Positions 17,413 to 24,611 of a stretch of 64,000 bases of DNA are shown piece by piece. The position numbers and the translations under genes were made by a program. Below the pieces are notes generated by a model that did not search any database, had not been told where the DNA came from, and saw only the letters and a list, made by a program, of their open reading frames with translations. The stretch's first letter is position 1. Each line of letters starts with the position of its first letter. Origin of the DNA: Roseobacter sp. SK209-2-6 (GTDB taxonomy: Bacteria; Pseudomonadota; Alphaproteobacteria; Rhodobacterales; Rhodobacteraceae); assembly GCF_000169455.1 (NCBI RefSeq), contig NZ_AAYC01000013.1, positions 95,162 to 159,161 of the forward strand, written 5' to 3'.

Positions 17413-17949
17413 ATGTCGGGGGTGATCAGCATAGCTGCGGGAGAACGCGGTGTGATCCGGGTCTTCTCATTGGAGATGGGACCGGAACAGGTCAAGTTCC
17501 TGCAAGAGCCCGGCGCCCTTGATCAGGTTCTTGGAACCGAGGGGCTGGACCTGCAACATGTTGAGATCTTTGCCGTCAGCGACCTCGAAGAGATGGGCCT
17601 CCTTGGCTACCTGTCCGAGGGGTGCGGCGTGCCCATGTCAGAGCTTTTTCCCCATCGCCCCATGCTTGAGACCCTGCAGGGATATGTGATGCTGCTGCGC
17701 TCGCGCGCAACGGCCGGGCGCGCCATGCGCCTCACCCCGGCGGATGCCATCAAAATGGTGGTGACTGTCAAGGAAGACCCAACAGATTGGAGCGCCCCGC
17801 CGATGACCACCCCCGCCAGCAGCAAACCGCATTCCGCAGGCAAGCTCCCCCCCCGTGAGGCGCGCGCTGCCGCCCGCCGCATAGGTGCAACACTGTTTTC
17901 CATCGTGATGGCACTCATCGCTGTCGTGTTACTCGTTTTGATTTTCTAA
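17413..17949 (+). CDS. Unknown protein with C-terminal membrane anchor, in pyr operon
   Basis: A 178-residue protein starting MSGVISIAAGERG, 4 bases after the pyrB stop. The first 120 residues look like a soluble alpha/beta domain (LDLQHVEIFAVSDLEEMGLLGYL), followed by a proline/alanine-rich linker (about 125-150) and one membrane helix at the very C-terminus (about 158-177, ending VVLLVLIF). That is a tail-anchored layout with the domain in the cytoplasm. I do not recognise the family. Its place between pyrB and pyrC' points to a role near pyrimidine synthesis, but polar co-transcription alone could explain it. Confidence 0.75.
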   Translation: MSGVISIAAGERGVIRVFSLEMGPEQVKFLQEPGALDQVLGTEGLDLQHVEIFAVSDLEEMGLLGYLSEGCGVPMSELFPHRPMLETLQGYVMLLRSRATAGRAMRLTPADAIKMVVTVKEDPTDWSAPPMTTPASSKPHSAGKLPPREARAAARRIGATLFSIVMALIAVVLLVLIF

Positions 17950-17970
17950 GCCCAGGGACCCGTACCGCAC

Positions 17971-18381
17971 ATGTCCGGATCGCAAAATGAAGTGATAGAA
18001 TTCAACCCCAGCCGCCAGGCCTATATCAGGGCCCATGCCTGGATGGCCGCCCTTGCCATGGCGGCGGGCATGGGCATTCTCTGGGCCATGGGAAATCCCC
18101 ATGTCTGGACCGGGGCGATTGGAGGCCTGGCCGCTATCACCCTGCGGGGTTGGTACATGATGAGCGAAGAGATGGGCCATTGCTGGCGTGTTGAGGATGG
18201 CGTTCTGAACGGCCCTTTTGAACGTCACGTCCCGCTGGGCCAGATCGCGCAAGTCAAAACCATGGGCTCCTACGTGCAGGTGATCACCAAAGGTGGTGAC
18301 AAGCACCTGATCAAGTATCAACCCAGCCCAGAATTCACCCAATCCGCGCTCAAATCCGTCGCTGAAAGGTCCCCTGAATGA
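17971..18381 (+). CDS. Membrane protein with PH-like domain, in pyr operon
   Basis: A 136-residue protein with two membrane helices (about residues 22-40 and 45-62) and a C-terminal beta-rich region (CWRVEDGVLNGPFERHVPLGQI, then VKTMGSYVQVITKGGDKHLIKY, read in pieces). This two-helix plus small beta-domain design resembles bacterial PH/YdbS-type proteins. It lies 21 bases after the tail-anchored protein, and its stop overlaps the pyrC' start (ATGA). The function is unknown. Confidence 0.7.
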   Translation: MSGSQNEVIEFNPSRQAYIRAHAWMAALAMAAGMGILWAMGNPHVWTGAIGGLAAITLRGWYMMSEEMGHCWRVEDGVLNGPFERHVPLGQIAQVKTMGSYVQVITKGGDKHLIKYQPSPEFTQSALKSVAERSPE

Positions 18382-19688
18382 CCCTCCTTTTCACCAATGC
18401 CCGATTGATCAACCCCGAGGCCGGAACCGACCAGATGGGGGCCTTGCTGGTCAAGAACGGTCGGATTACCGAAGTCTTGTCAGAGGGGGCGCAGCCCGAG
18501 CAACTGTTTCGCGCGCGAAACATTGAGCCCGCAAGCGCCAGCGTGGTCGACTGCGGTGGTAAGTGCCTGGCGCCAGGTCTCATCGATATTGGCGTCAAGA
18601 TCTGCGAACCTGGGGAGCGTCACAAGGAAAGCTATAAATCGGCTGGATTGGCGGCGGCGGCCGGGGGGGTTACCACCATCGTGACGCGGCCCGATACTAC
18701 CCCGGCGATCGACAGTCCGGAGACGCTGGAATTTGTCACCCGTCGCGCCCAGGCGGATGCGCCCGTAAATGTCTTGCCCATGGCGGCCCTGACCAAGGGA
18801 CGCGAGGGCCGTGAGATGACCGAGATCGGTTTCTTGCTGGATGCGGGTGCCGTGGCCTTTACCGATTGCGATCATGTCGTGACCAACACCAAGGTCTTCT
18901 CCCGCGCGCTCACCTATGCCAAGAGTTGTGGCGCACTGGTGATCGCGCATCCACAGGAACCCGGTCTCAGCGCCGGGGCAGCTGCAACCTCGGGCAAATT
19001 CGCAGCCCTGCGCGGCTTGCCTTCGGTTTCCCCGATGGCGGAGCGCATGGGATTGGACCGGGACATCGCCTTGCTGGAGATGACCGGGGCAAAGTATCAC
19101 GCCGATCAAATCACCACCGCCCGTGCCCTGCCCGCGCTGGAACGCGCCAAGAACAATGGGCTCGACATCACTGCGGGCACCTCGATCCATCATTTGACCC
19201 TGAATGAACTTGACGTGGCGGACTACCGCACCTTCTTCAAGGTCAAACCGCCGCTGCGCTCGGAAGAGGATCGGCTGGCCGTTGTAGAGGCTGTGCGTAC
19301 CGGCCTCATCGATATCATCAGCTCCATGCACACGCCCCAAGACGAAGAGAGCAAACGCCTGCCCTTTGAGGAGGCCGCCGCCGGGGCTGTTGCCCTGGAG
19401 ACCCTGCTGCCAGCCGCATTGCGGCTCTATCATGCGGAGCTCCTGGATCTGCCCACCCTGTTTCGCGCCATGACATATAATCCGGCCCAACGATTGGGGC
19501 TGGCATCGGGACGCATTGCGGCAGGCGCGCCTGCGGATCTGGTGCTCTTTGATCCGGATGCGCCATTTGTGATGGATCGCTTCAAGCTGCATTCGAAATC
19601 GCAGAACACGCCCTTTGACACCCAGCGCATGCAGGGCAAGGTGCTGGCCACCTATGTCAGCGGCGAACCCGTATTTAGGAGAGACTGA
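18378..19688 (+). CDS. pyrC: Dihydroorotase-like protein PyrC', catalytic residues missing
   Basis: The 436-residue protein follows the class I dihydroorotase pattern from end to end (APGLIDIG, RGLPSVSPMAERM, GTSIHHLTL, KVKPPLRSEEDRL, GAVALETLLPA). However, the zinc motif HxH after LID is Gly72-Val-Lys74, and the catalytic aspartate of the DHAPH motif is Met317 in SSMHTPQ. A working enzyme is therefore unlikely. Pseudomonas has a comparable non-catalytic PyrC' that is required for assembly of aspartate carbamoyltransferase, and the operon with pyrB supports the same role here. An active dihydroorotase should be encoded elsewhere. Confidence 0.9.
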   Translation: MTLLFTNARLINPEAGTDQMGALLVKNGRITEVLSEGAQPEQLFRARNIEPASASVVDCGGKCLAPGLIDIGVKICEPGERHKESYKSAGLAAAAGGVTTIVTRPDTTPAIDSPETLEFVTRRAQADAPVNVLPMAALTKGREGREMTEIGFLLDAGAVAFTDCDHVVTNTKVFSRALTYAKSCGALVIAHPQEPGLSAGAAATSGKFAALRGLPSVSPMAERMGLDRDIALLEMTGAKYHADQITTARALPALERAKNNGLDITAGTSIHHLTLNELDVADYRTFFKVKPPLRSEEDRLAVVEAVRTGLIDIISSMHTPQDEESKRLPFEEAAAGAVALETLLPAALRLYHAELLDLPTLFRAMTYNPAQRLGLASGRIAAGAPADLVLFDPDAPFVMDRFKLHSKSQNTPFDTQRMQGKVLATYVSGEPVFRRD

Positions 19689-20293
19689 TGCCCCTGATCG
19701 AAAGCACCACCGCTGTTCTGCTCCTCTGGGCCGGGATTGGCTATCTCCTCGGCTCCATTCCCTTTGGTCTGGTGCTGACGCGTCTCATGGGGCTGGGCAA
19801 CCTGCGCGAGATCGGTTCAGGCAATATCGGCACCACCAATGTGTTGCGCACAGGCAGCAAGGCAGCTGCGGCGCTGACCCTCCTTCTGGATGGCGGCAAG
19901 GGCGCAGCTGCAGTGTTGCTGGCGCGTTTTCTGGCCGCTGAAGACGCCGCGCAATTGGCTGGGCTCTTGGCCTTCTTGGGCCATTGTTTCCCGATCTGGC
20001 TAAAGTTCAAAGGCGGCAAGGGGGTAGCTACATTCCTGGGCCTGATGCTGGCGCTAGCCTGGCCCGTGGGCATCGCCTGCTGCCTGACCTGGCTGGCGGC
20101 TGCGGCGCTCAGCCGGATTTCCTCCATGGGAGCCCTCGTCTCCGCTCTGTCCGCTCCGCTTTGGTGCCTGCTTTTGGGCTTTTCCCAGAGCATAGCCCTC
20201 TCGGTCCTATTGGCTGCCGTCGTCTTCTGGCGCCATGGCGCCAATATCGCACGGCTGCGCACGGGCACCGAGCCACGGATTGGTCAAAAGTGA
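19688..20293 (+). CDS. plsY: Glycerol-3-phosphate acyltransferase PlsY
   Basis: A 201-residue membrane enzyme that transfers an acyl group from acyl-phosphate to glycerol-3-phosphate, the first step of phospholipid synthesis. The three conserved PlsY motifs are visible: GSIPFGL (about 20), GSGNIGTTNVLRTG (about 44-57) and KGGKGVATFLG (about 108-118), with five or so membrane spans. The start overlaps the pyrC' stop by one base (TGATG), and the stop overlaps the next small gene (GTGA). Confidence 0.96.
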   Translation: MPLIESTTAVLLLWAGIGYLLGSIPFGLVLTRLMGLGNLREIGSGNIGTTNVLRTGSKAAAALTLLLDGGKGAAAVLLARFLAAEDAAQLAGLLAFLGHCFPIWLKFKGGKGVATFLGLMLALAWPVGIACCLTWLAAAALSRISSMGALVSALSAPLWCLLLGFSQSIALSVLLAAVVFWRHGANIARLRTGTEPRIGQK

Positions 20294-20562
20294 AGACAGG
20301 CGGCCTGACGCCTTTTCTGGCCGCCTTAGAAGCACTCCCACAGGGGAGTTTTACTGGCCATGCGCAGGGGCGCCGCTATCAGATCCTCCGTCAGAGCTTT
20401 GCGCGGGGAAAGGCCGAAAAACTAGTGGCCTATGAGTTAGGCGGGAGCGATTACATCAGCCTCAACCTCTATCACCTGGAGGCGGGCCCTATTCTGAAAC
20501 CCTGCGAAATGCCCGTACAAAAGGTGATCGATTTCACTTGCGCTCTTACCCCTGACGGCTAG
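20290..20562 (+). CDS. Small conserved-looking protein after plsY
   Basis: A 90-residue soluble protein beginning GTG AAG (MKTGGLTPFLAALEALP); its GTG overlaps the plsY stop by 4 bases, a strong sign of real translation. The body reads SFTGHAQGRRYQILRQ, then VAYELGGSDYISLNLYHLEAG, a mixed helix/strand pattern without membrane segments. Two cysteines lie near the end. I do not recognise the family. As the last gene of the pyrB-plsY operon it may serve lipid or pyrimidine metabolism, but no motif shows this. Confidence 0.7.
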   Translation: MKTGGLTPFLAALEALPQGSFTGHAQGRRYQILRQSFARGKAEKLVAYELGGSDYISLNLYHLEAGPILKPCEMPVQKVIDFTCALTPDG

Positions 20563-20592
20563 CCCAAAGCCGCACGGTCTCTATCCAAAAAC

Positions 20593-20943
20593 TTAAGGAA
20601 TGAGGCGTTCCAGCCCACGGCCATTGGCCCAGGTGCCGTGCAATTCACCACTGGGCATGCGCACATAGACCACCGGGTGAGTATCCCCCCAATTGACCCA
20701 GACAACATCGCCATTGCGGGTGCCGCTGCCTGCGTAGCTTTGGCTGCCAACCTGCCAATTCATGGAAATCTGTCCCTGGGCCTCGCGGATCTGAACCGTT
20801 CCACTATAGGCACTGCCATCGGGGTTACGCCCCTCAGCCCGGTAACTGCCAGAAACACTCTGTGCTGCGACAGGGGTCGATAGGCCAAGCAGCGCAACCG
20901 TAAGGCCAAGGGCCAGAGCACGTCGATTGAGGAGATTTTTCAT
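20593..20943 (-). CDS. Small secreted beta-rich protein
   Basis: A 116-residue exported protein: basic start (MKNLLNRRALALG), hydrophobic core and cleavage site near VAAQS. The mature part of about 88 residues is rich in Gly, Ser, Trp and Tyr and alternates as short strands (GSYRAEGRNPDG, GTVQIREAQGQ, MNWQVGSQSYAG, GELHGTWANG), suggesting a small beta-barrel or lipocalin-like fold in the periplasm. An AGGTG site precedes the ATG at 20943. Convergent with the plsY-linked gene. Function unknown. Confidence 0.75.
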   Translation of the reverse strand: MKNLLNRRALALGLTVALLGLSTPVAAQSVSGSYRAEGRNPDGSAYSGTVQIREAQGQISMNWQVGSQSYAGSGTRNGDVVWVNWGDTHPVVYVRMPSGELHGTWANGRGLERLIP

Positions 20944-21231
20944 CGGGAACACCTATCACTGCAAAAACTCGAACTCTTCCACCTTGCCCCTGCTGCACCT
21001 TCCTTGTCACCTGTTAATAGGCGCTCTCTTAAACGTGATTTCAGATCTCTGCGCATCTACGCACAGTCACTCTGATCCTCTGCTCAATCAAAAACAGTTT
21101 GATTGAACGTGAACGGGGGGCTCTCCACATCGGTGCTGTGACAGCCAAAGAGGCTTTTACGCATTACGGTGAAGCACCGGCCGACATGGGTCATTGATAC
21201 ACCCCGGCCGGTCATTGAAAGGAAGAGACCC
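20944..21231. promoter_or_regulatory. Divergent spacer with inverted repeat, secreted protein / YHS protein
   Basis: In this 288-base spacer CAATCAAA (21085-21092) pairs perfectly with TTTGATTG (21098-21105) around a 5-base loop. It lies 127 bases before the YHS gene and could be an operator or a short RNA hairpin. A GGAAGAG ribosome site precedes the YHS start. No other feature was recognised. Confidence 0.4.
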
Positions 21232-21705
21232 ATGAATAAATTCAAAACTCTGCTGGGCGGCGTGGCGCTTTCGGTTGCATTGGCAACCTCTGCAATGGCT
21301 GCGGGCGTTGAGCTCAACGCATCCTCCACCGGTCTGGCAATGCAGGGCTATGACCCTGTTGCATATTTCACCGACGGTGCCCCCACCAAGGGCAGCTATA
21401 AGATCACAAGTGTTTTTAATGACGCAACTTACCGCTTTGCCTCGGAAGAGCACAAAGCAGCATTCGAAAAGAACCCCGAAGCTTATCTGCCAGCCTATGG
21501 TGGCTACTGCGCCTTTGGCACCGCAATGGGCTTTAAGTTCGACGGCGATCCAAACCACTGGAAAATCGTCGACAACACACTGTACCTGAACCTCTCTGAG
21601 GATATTCAGCAGCGCTGGGAAGGTGACATCCCTGGCTTTATCCAGAACGCCAATGTGAACTGGACCGATATCGCCGACAAAGCACCAGCTGAGCTGCAGC
21701 AGTAA
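21232..21705 (+). CDS. Exported YHS-domain protein
   Basis: A 157-residue protein with a signal peptide (residues 1-23, cleavage after AMA) and a YHS domain: GLAMQGYDPVAYFTDGAPTKG, then TYRFASEEHKAAFEKNPEAYLPAYGGYCAFG (read in pieces). YHS domains occur next to metal transport and sensing systems; the single cysteine in GGYCAFG and the histidine in SEEHK are candidate ligands, but metal binding is not shown. GGAAGAG lies 8 bases before the ATG. A strong terminator follows, so it is a single-gene unit. Confidence 0.85.
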   Translation: MNKFKTLLGGVALSVALATSAMAAGVELNASSTGLAMQGYDPVAYFTDGAPTKGSYKITSVFNDATYRFASEEHKAAFEKNPEAYLPAYGGYCAFGTAMGFKFDGDPNHWKIVDNTLYLNLSEDIQQRWEGDIPGFIQNANVNWTDIADKAPAELQQ

Positions 21706-21745
21706 AACGAGGCAGGGATTACCCCATCTCGTTCAGCAGAACCGG

Positions 21746-21780
21746 AACCGGCGAAGGACATCCCTTCGCCGGTTTCATTT
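21746..21780 (+). terminator. Intrinsic terminator after YHS gene
   Basis: A perfect 12-bp stem, AACCGGCGAAGG (21746-21757) with CCTTCGCCGGTT (21763-21774), has a 5-base loop and is followed by TTCATTTT. Confidence 0.85.
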
Positions 21781-21800
21781 TGCCTATCTTTTGGGAATGC

Positions 21801-22058
21801 TCAGCGCTCTGCCAGCTTCTCGATCGCTTCAGCGGTGCGTTTTGTATTGTGATAGACGCCGAGGAACAGATACATCATCCCGCCCATCATCACCGCATAG
21901 ATGGACCCAAGGACCAGTACCAGGATGGCTGGTATGATGCCGCCATTCGGGGCTGGGGCGACAAAGGCCCCAAAGGCTCCAGCGATGACACCAAGACACA
22001 TCAGCACCACAAAAACAGTCACCAGTTTTTCAAATAGTCCGATGAATAGATCGCGCAT
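21801..22058 (-). CDS. Small membrane protein, two helices
   Basis: An 85-residue protein starting MRDLFIGLFEKL with membrane spans at about residues 9-33 and 39-66 joined by a Pro/Asn/Gly turn (APAPNGG), ending in a charged tail (NTKRTAEAIEKLAER). No family recognised. It lies between the YHS terminator and a divergently transcribed GbsR-like regulator, so it is a possible target of that regulator. Confidence 0.7.
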   Translation of the reverse strand: MRDLFIGLFEKLVTVFVVLMCLGVIAGAFGAFVAPAPNGGIIPAILVLVLGSIYAVMMGGMMYLFLGVYHNTKRTAEAIEKLAER

Positions 22059-22127
22059 TCTTTCAACTCCATTTTCGTAAACACTGACAGCATCTTATCC
22101 AGCAACGCGCCAGACAAGGGGAAAGTC

Positions 22128-22171
22128 TTGACATCGATGAGATTCCATGAATTTCTGTCTTTACAGAAATT
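22128..22171. promoter_or_regulatory. Candidate promoter and operator of the GbsR-like gene
   Basis: TTGACA at 22128-22133 fits a -35 hexamer. It is followed by a perfect 9-bp inverted repeat, AATTTCTGT (22150-22158) and ACAGAAATT (22163-22171), with a 4-base spacer, covering where the -10 would be. The layout suggests autorepression by the regulator that starts at 22185, and perhaps control of the divergent small membrane protein. Confidence 0.6.
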
Positions 22172-22184
22172 TCAGGATTTAATG

Positions 22185-22718
22185 ATGCAACTCACTCCCT
22201 CCATGCAGAACTTCATCCTCCACTGGGGCGAGATGGGCTCCAAATGGGGCGTCAATCGCTCGGTTGCCCAGATCCATGCGCTCTTGCATATCGTGCCGGA
22301 CCCGATGACCGCGGATGAGATCTGTGAGGTTCTGAATCTGGCGCGTTCCAATGTTTCCAACGGGTTGAAAGAGCTGCAAGCCCAGGGCCTGGTCAAATCC
22401 TCGCGCCAGCTTGGTGATCGGCGTGATCACTTCACCTCGATCCGGGATATGTTTGATCTGGTCGATGCGGTGATTGCAGCCCGGCGCGAGCGCGAATTCG
22501 CACCCACCCTGCGCGCCTTGGATGAGGTGATGCGGGAAGCCGAACTGGATGAAACCCCCAAACGCATCAAGGACCGCATGGGAGAGACCCTGCGCGTGAT
22601 GCGCATGTTTGACGACTGGTACATGGACTTCTCCCGCCTGCCCCGTTCGGTGCATCTGGCGGTACTGAAACTCGGCGCCAAAGTGGCGCGCTTCCTCCCT
22701 GGAAAATCAACTGACTAG
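22185..22718 (+). CDS. GbsR/MarR-family transcriptional regulator
   Basis: The product is a winged-helix DNA-binding protein of the GbsR branch of MarR: RSVAQIHALLHIVPDPMTADEIC, LNLARSNVSNGLKELQAQGLV and SRQLGDRRDHFTS (read in pieces) are the helices and wing. The frame is open back to a TTG at 22128, but that TTG is part of a good -35 box and the region holds a palindrome. I therefore place the start at the ATG at 22185 (MQLTPSMQ), 7 bases after AGGA, giving 177 residues. Relatives respond to choline or envelope stress; the signal here is unknown. Confidence 0.82.
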   Translation: MQLTPSMQNFILHWGEMGSKWGVNRSVAQIHALLHIVPDPMTADEICEVLNLARSNVSNGLKELQAQGLVKSSRQLGDRRDHFTSIRDMFDLVDAVIAARREREFAPTLRALDEVMREAELDETPKRIKDRMGETLRVMRMFDDWYMDFSRLPRSVHLAVLKLGAKVARFLPGKSTD

Positions 22719-22777
22719 ATAGAGCCGCCTAGCGGGTGGCCCTGTAGCCCTAAAAATTTTGTGAGGCAATTTCTCTT

Positions 22778-23248
22778 ATGACAGAAATAACTGACAAGAC
22801 AGGCGGTTCTTCTCTTCATCCGTCAGGGCATGAACCTCCCAATGTGACCGACTTTCTTTTGGCTCTCTTTGGCACACCTTTTCTCTCCGTGGTTCTATTT
22901 GTATGGCTCCTTATGACCCCGCTTCTTTGGTTTATATTGATCCCGGTTTTTGCTGTTTGGTATGGGTACCTTCCCTGGCTCTTGTTCGGCGGTCCTGCCC
23001 TTTGGGTCACGCTCAAATACATGGGACCGAGTCCTTGGACTATTCTATCCAGCCTTGGCGCAAATGCCTTCGGGACGCCAATCTATTACACCGTCCATCA
23101 CCATCTCGCTGACAAAAAGACGTTCCCATTCGGGAACTCAGCCAGCACCGTCGCGGACATAATGTTATGGGGCATTCCCTTCTCATTCATCTGGGGAACC
23201 ATGTTCTGGCTTAGCTATCGCCACATGTCCCACCAACGGACCAACTGA
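22778..23248 (+). CDS. Unknown membrane protein, atypical codon use
   Basis: A 156-residue protein with a polar N-terminus (MTEITDKTGGSSLHPSG) and about three to four hydrophobic spans (residues 28-62, 66-80, 128-145). It uses many A/T-ending codons (ctt, ttt, tct, tat), unlike the GC-rich genes around it, which may indicate recent acquisition. Several histidines occur in YYTVHHHLADKK, but they do not form a known box. No family recognised. The downstream membrane protein lies in the same reading frame just past the stop. Confidence 0.6.
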   Translation: MTEITDKTGGSSLHPSGHEPPNVTDFLLALFGTPFLSVVLFVWLLMTPLLWFILIPVFAVWYGYLPWLLFGGPALWVTLKYMGPSPWTILSSLGANAFGTPIYYTVHHHLADKKTFPFGNSASTVADIMLWGIPFSFIWGTMFWLSYRHMSHQRTN

Positions 23249-23305
23249 CCCGAAAAGGACATCCAAATTTTCCATGAAATCGCAATCTACCTTGGCCTGG
23301 GCGTG

Positions 23306-23659
23306 ATGATGCTCCTGGCCATGACTGTGATGATCCTGCGCATCGGCTCCCTGCCCGGCGCTTGCCCGCAATCCGGGCGCGCTGCCAGGCCAGCGGCTGT
23401 CTCCATTGCCACCGGCTATACCATGGTTGGGTTAGGTGGCATCATCCTGATCGGCGCAGTCATTCCAATGCTAGAGGCAGGTTTTCTGCCCCTGCTGCCC
23501 GGGCTGGGACTGGTGGCGATTGGCCTCGGTCTTGGTTTCTCCCATGCGATTGCGACCCTACGCGCTGTGGTGCGCGAGGCTCTGCACGGCGAGCGCACCA
23601 TTCAAAAGAAAGAGGCGGACAAAAGCCCTTCCTCTTCAGAGATCGCGCACCCCGCTTAA
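23306..23659 (+). CDS. Unknown small membrane protein before desaturase gene
   Basis: From the ATG at 23306 the product has 117 residues: a first span (MLLAMTVMILRIG), a loop, two more spans (about 33-80) and a charged tail (ERTIQKKEADKS). The true start is uncertain. The frame is open back to 23249, and an ATT at 23267 lies 7 bases after AAAAGGA and would give a more complete first helix; alternatively a 10-codon ORF at 23274-23306 could couple translation to the ATG. It is 23 bases from the desaturase gene and probably co-transcribed. Confidence 0.55.
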   Translation: MMLLAMTVMILRIGSLPGACPQSGRAARPAAVSIATGYTMVGLGGIILIGAVIPMLEAGFLPLLPGLGLVAIGLGLGFSHAIATLRAVVREALHGERTIQKKEADKSPSSSEIAHPA

Positions 23660-23682
23660 CCCCAACTCAGACAGGAGAAAAC

Positions 23683-24501
23683 ATGTGCTTCCCAGCCCCT
23701 CGTGAACACGCGCCCCGCTATGTGCAGTGGCGAGATCTGCTGCCAGTCACCCGCCGCCAGCGTTGGGTCGAACTGACATTGCCACTGCCCTGGCTGGCGC
23801 TCTCTTGGGGGCTTTATGCATCTTCGCTTTGGCCCCAGGGCGCCGTGGCGAGTTTCATGTTCTTCCTCTGCGCTCTGCGCCTGAACCATGAGGCGATCCA
23901 TGGCAATCTCGGCCTGGCGCGACGCTGGGATATCGCCCTTTTGCATCTGCTTAGCGCGCTGATGATGGGGTGCAATAGCTCTGTCGCCTGGAGCCACATG
24001 CAGCATCATCGCCATGCCATGGGTCCCGGAGACATCGAGGGGCATTGCGGCCATATGGGCGCTGGTGAAGTCCTGCTCTATGGTCCGCTCTTCCCCTTTG
24101 ACCTGATCCGCGCCTGCTGGCGCCTAGGCCGGAACAAATGGCGCCACCGGATGCTACGGGACGGGATTTTTGTGGCCCTAACGGCTGGGCTCACTCTCTG
24201 GAGTGGCTCGGGCTTTCTCCAATTCCATATGGCGGCCATGCTGGTGGCGCAATGCCTGACCGCCTTCTTCGCGGTCTGGATCACCCATCAGGGCACGGAA
24301 GGCACAGGCCTGGCAGCGCGCAGCCAGCGCGGGGTGCTGGCCCGCATCGCCTATCTGATGTTCTACCACCGAGAGCATCACCTGTTTCCAAAAGTGCCGG
24401 TCAGCCGCCTGCCCGATCTTGCCGCCCGGCTCGATGCCCAGGTGCCGGGCTATGCCGCCTCCCGCCAGCCTGTGGTGCCTTGGCTGGATCCTACGCGCTA
24501 G
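23683..24501 (+). CDS. Membrane fatty acid desaturase / hydroxylase family protein
   Basis: A 272-residue di-iron membrane enzyme. The three histidine boxes are present: LNHEAIHG (H-x3-H), HMQHHRH (H-x2-HH) with an added GHCGHMG, and YHREHHLFP (H-x2-HH), separated by hydrophobic spans. This is the pattern of fatty acid desaturases and related carotenoid hydroxylases; the substrate is not evident. AGGAG precedes the ATG at 23683, which begins MCFPAPREHAP. It is followed by a shared terminator with the convergent glutamate-cysteine ligase gene. Confidence 0.85.
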   Translation: MCFPAPREHAPRYVQWRDLLPVTRRQRWVELTLPLPWLALSWGLYASSLWPQGAVASFMFFLCALRLNHEAIHGNLGLARRWDIALLHLLSALMMGCNSSVAWSHMQHHRHAMGPGDIEGHCGHMGAGEVLLYGPLFPFDLIRACWRLGRNKWRHRMLRDGIFVALTAGLTLWSGSGFLQFHMAAMLVAQCLTAFFAVWITHQGTEGTGLAARSQRGVLARIAYLMFYHREHHLFPKVPVSRLPDLAARLDAQVPGYAASRQPVVPWLDPTR

Positions 24502-24563
24502 TCGCAGGAGGCCTCTCCACCGGCACAGCGCCTGTAGGCGCCGCCAGTAGAACCGCGCCAGAA

Positions 24564-24591
24564 AAAGGGGCACCTCAGCGGCGCCCCCTTT
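24564..24591. terminator. Bidirectional terminator, desaturase / gshA
   Basis: AAAGGGGC (24564-24571) pairs with GCCCC(C)TTT (24583-24591) around a 10-base loop, with A-rich and T-rich flanks. It lies between two convergent genes. Confidence 0.65.
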
Positions 24592-24611
24592 CCGTCATTT
24601 CCACATGTAAA

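Noticed and set aside
19688..20293. plsY as part of a separate transcript
   Set aside because: Its start shares a base with the pyrC' stop, so it is coupled to the pyr operon.
22128..22184. TTG start for the GbsR-like regulator
   Set aside because: The TTG is in a good -35 hexamer and is followed by an operator-like palindrome; a better ATG with a ribosome site lies at 22185.
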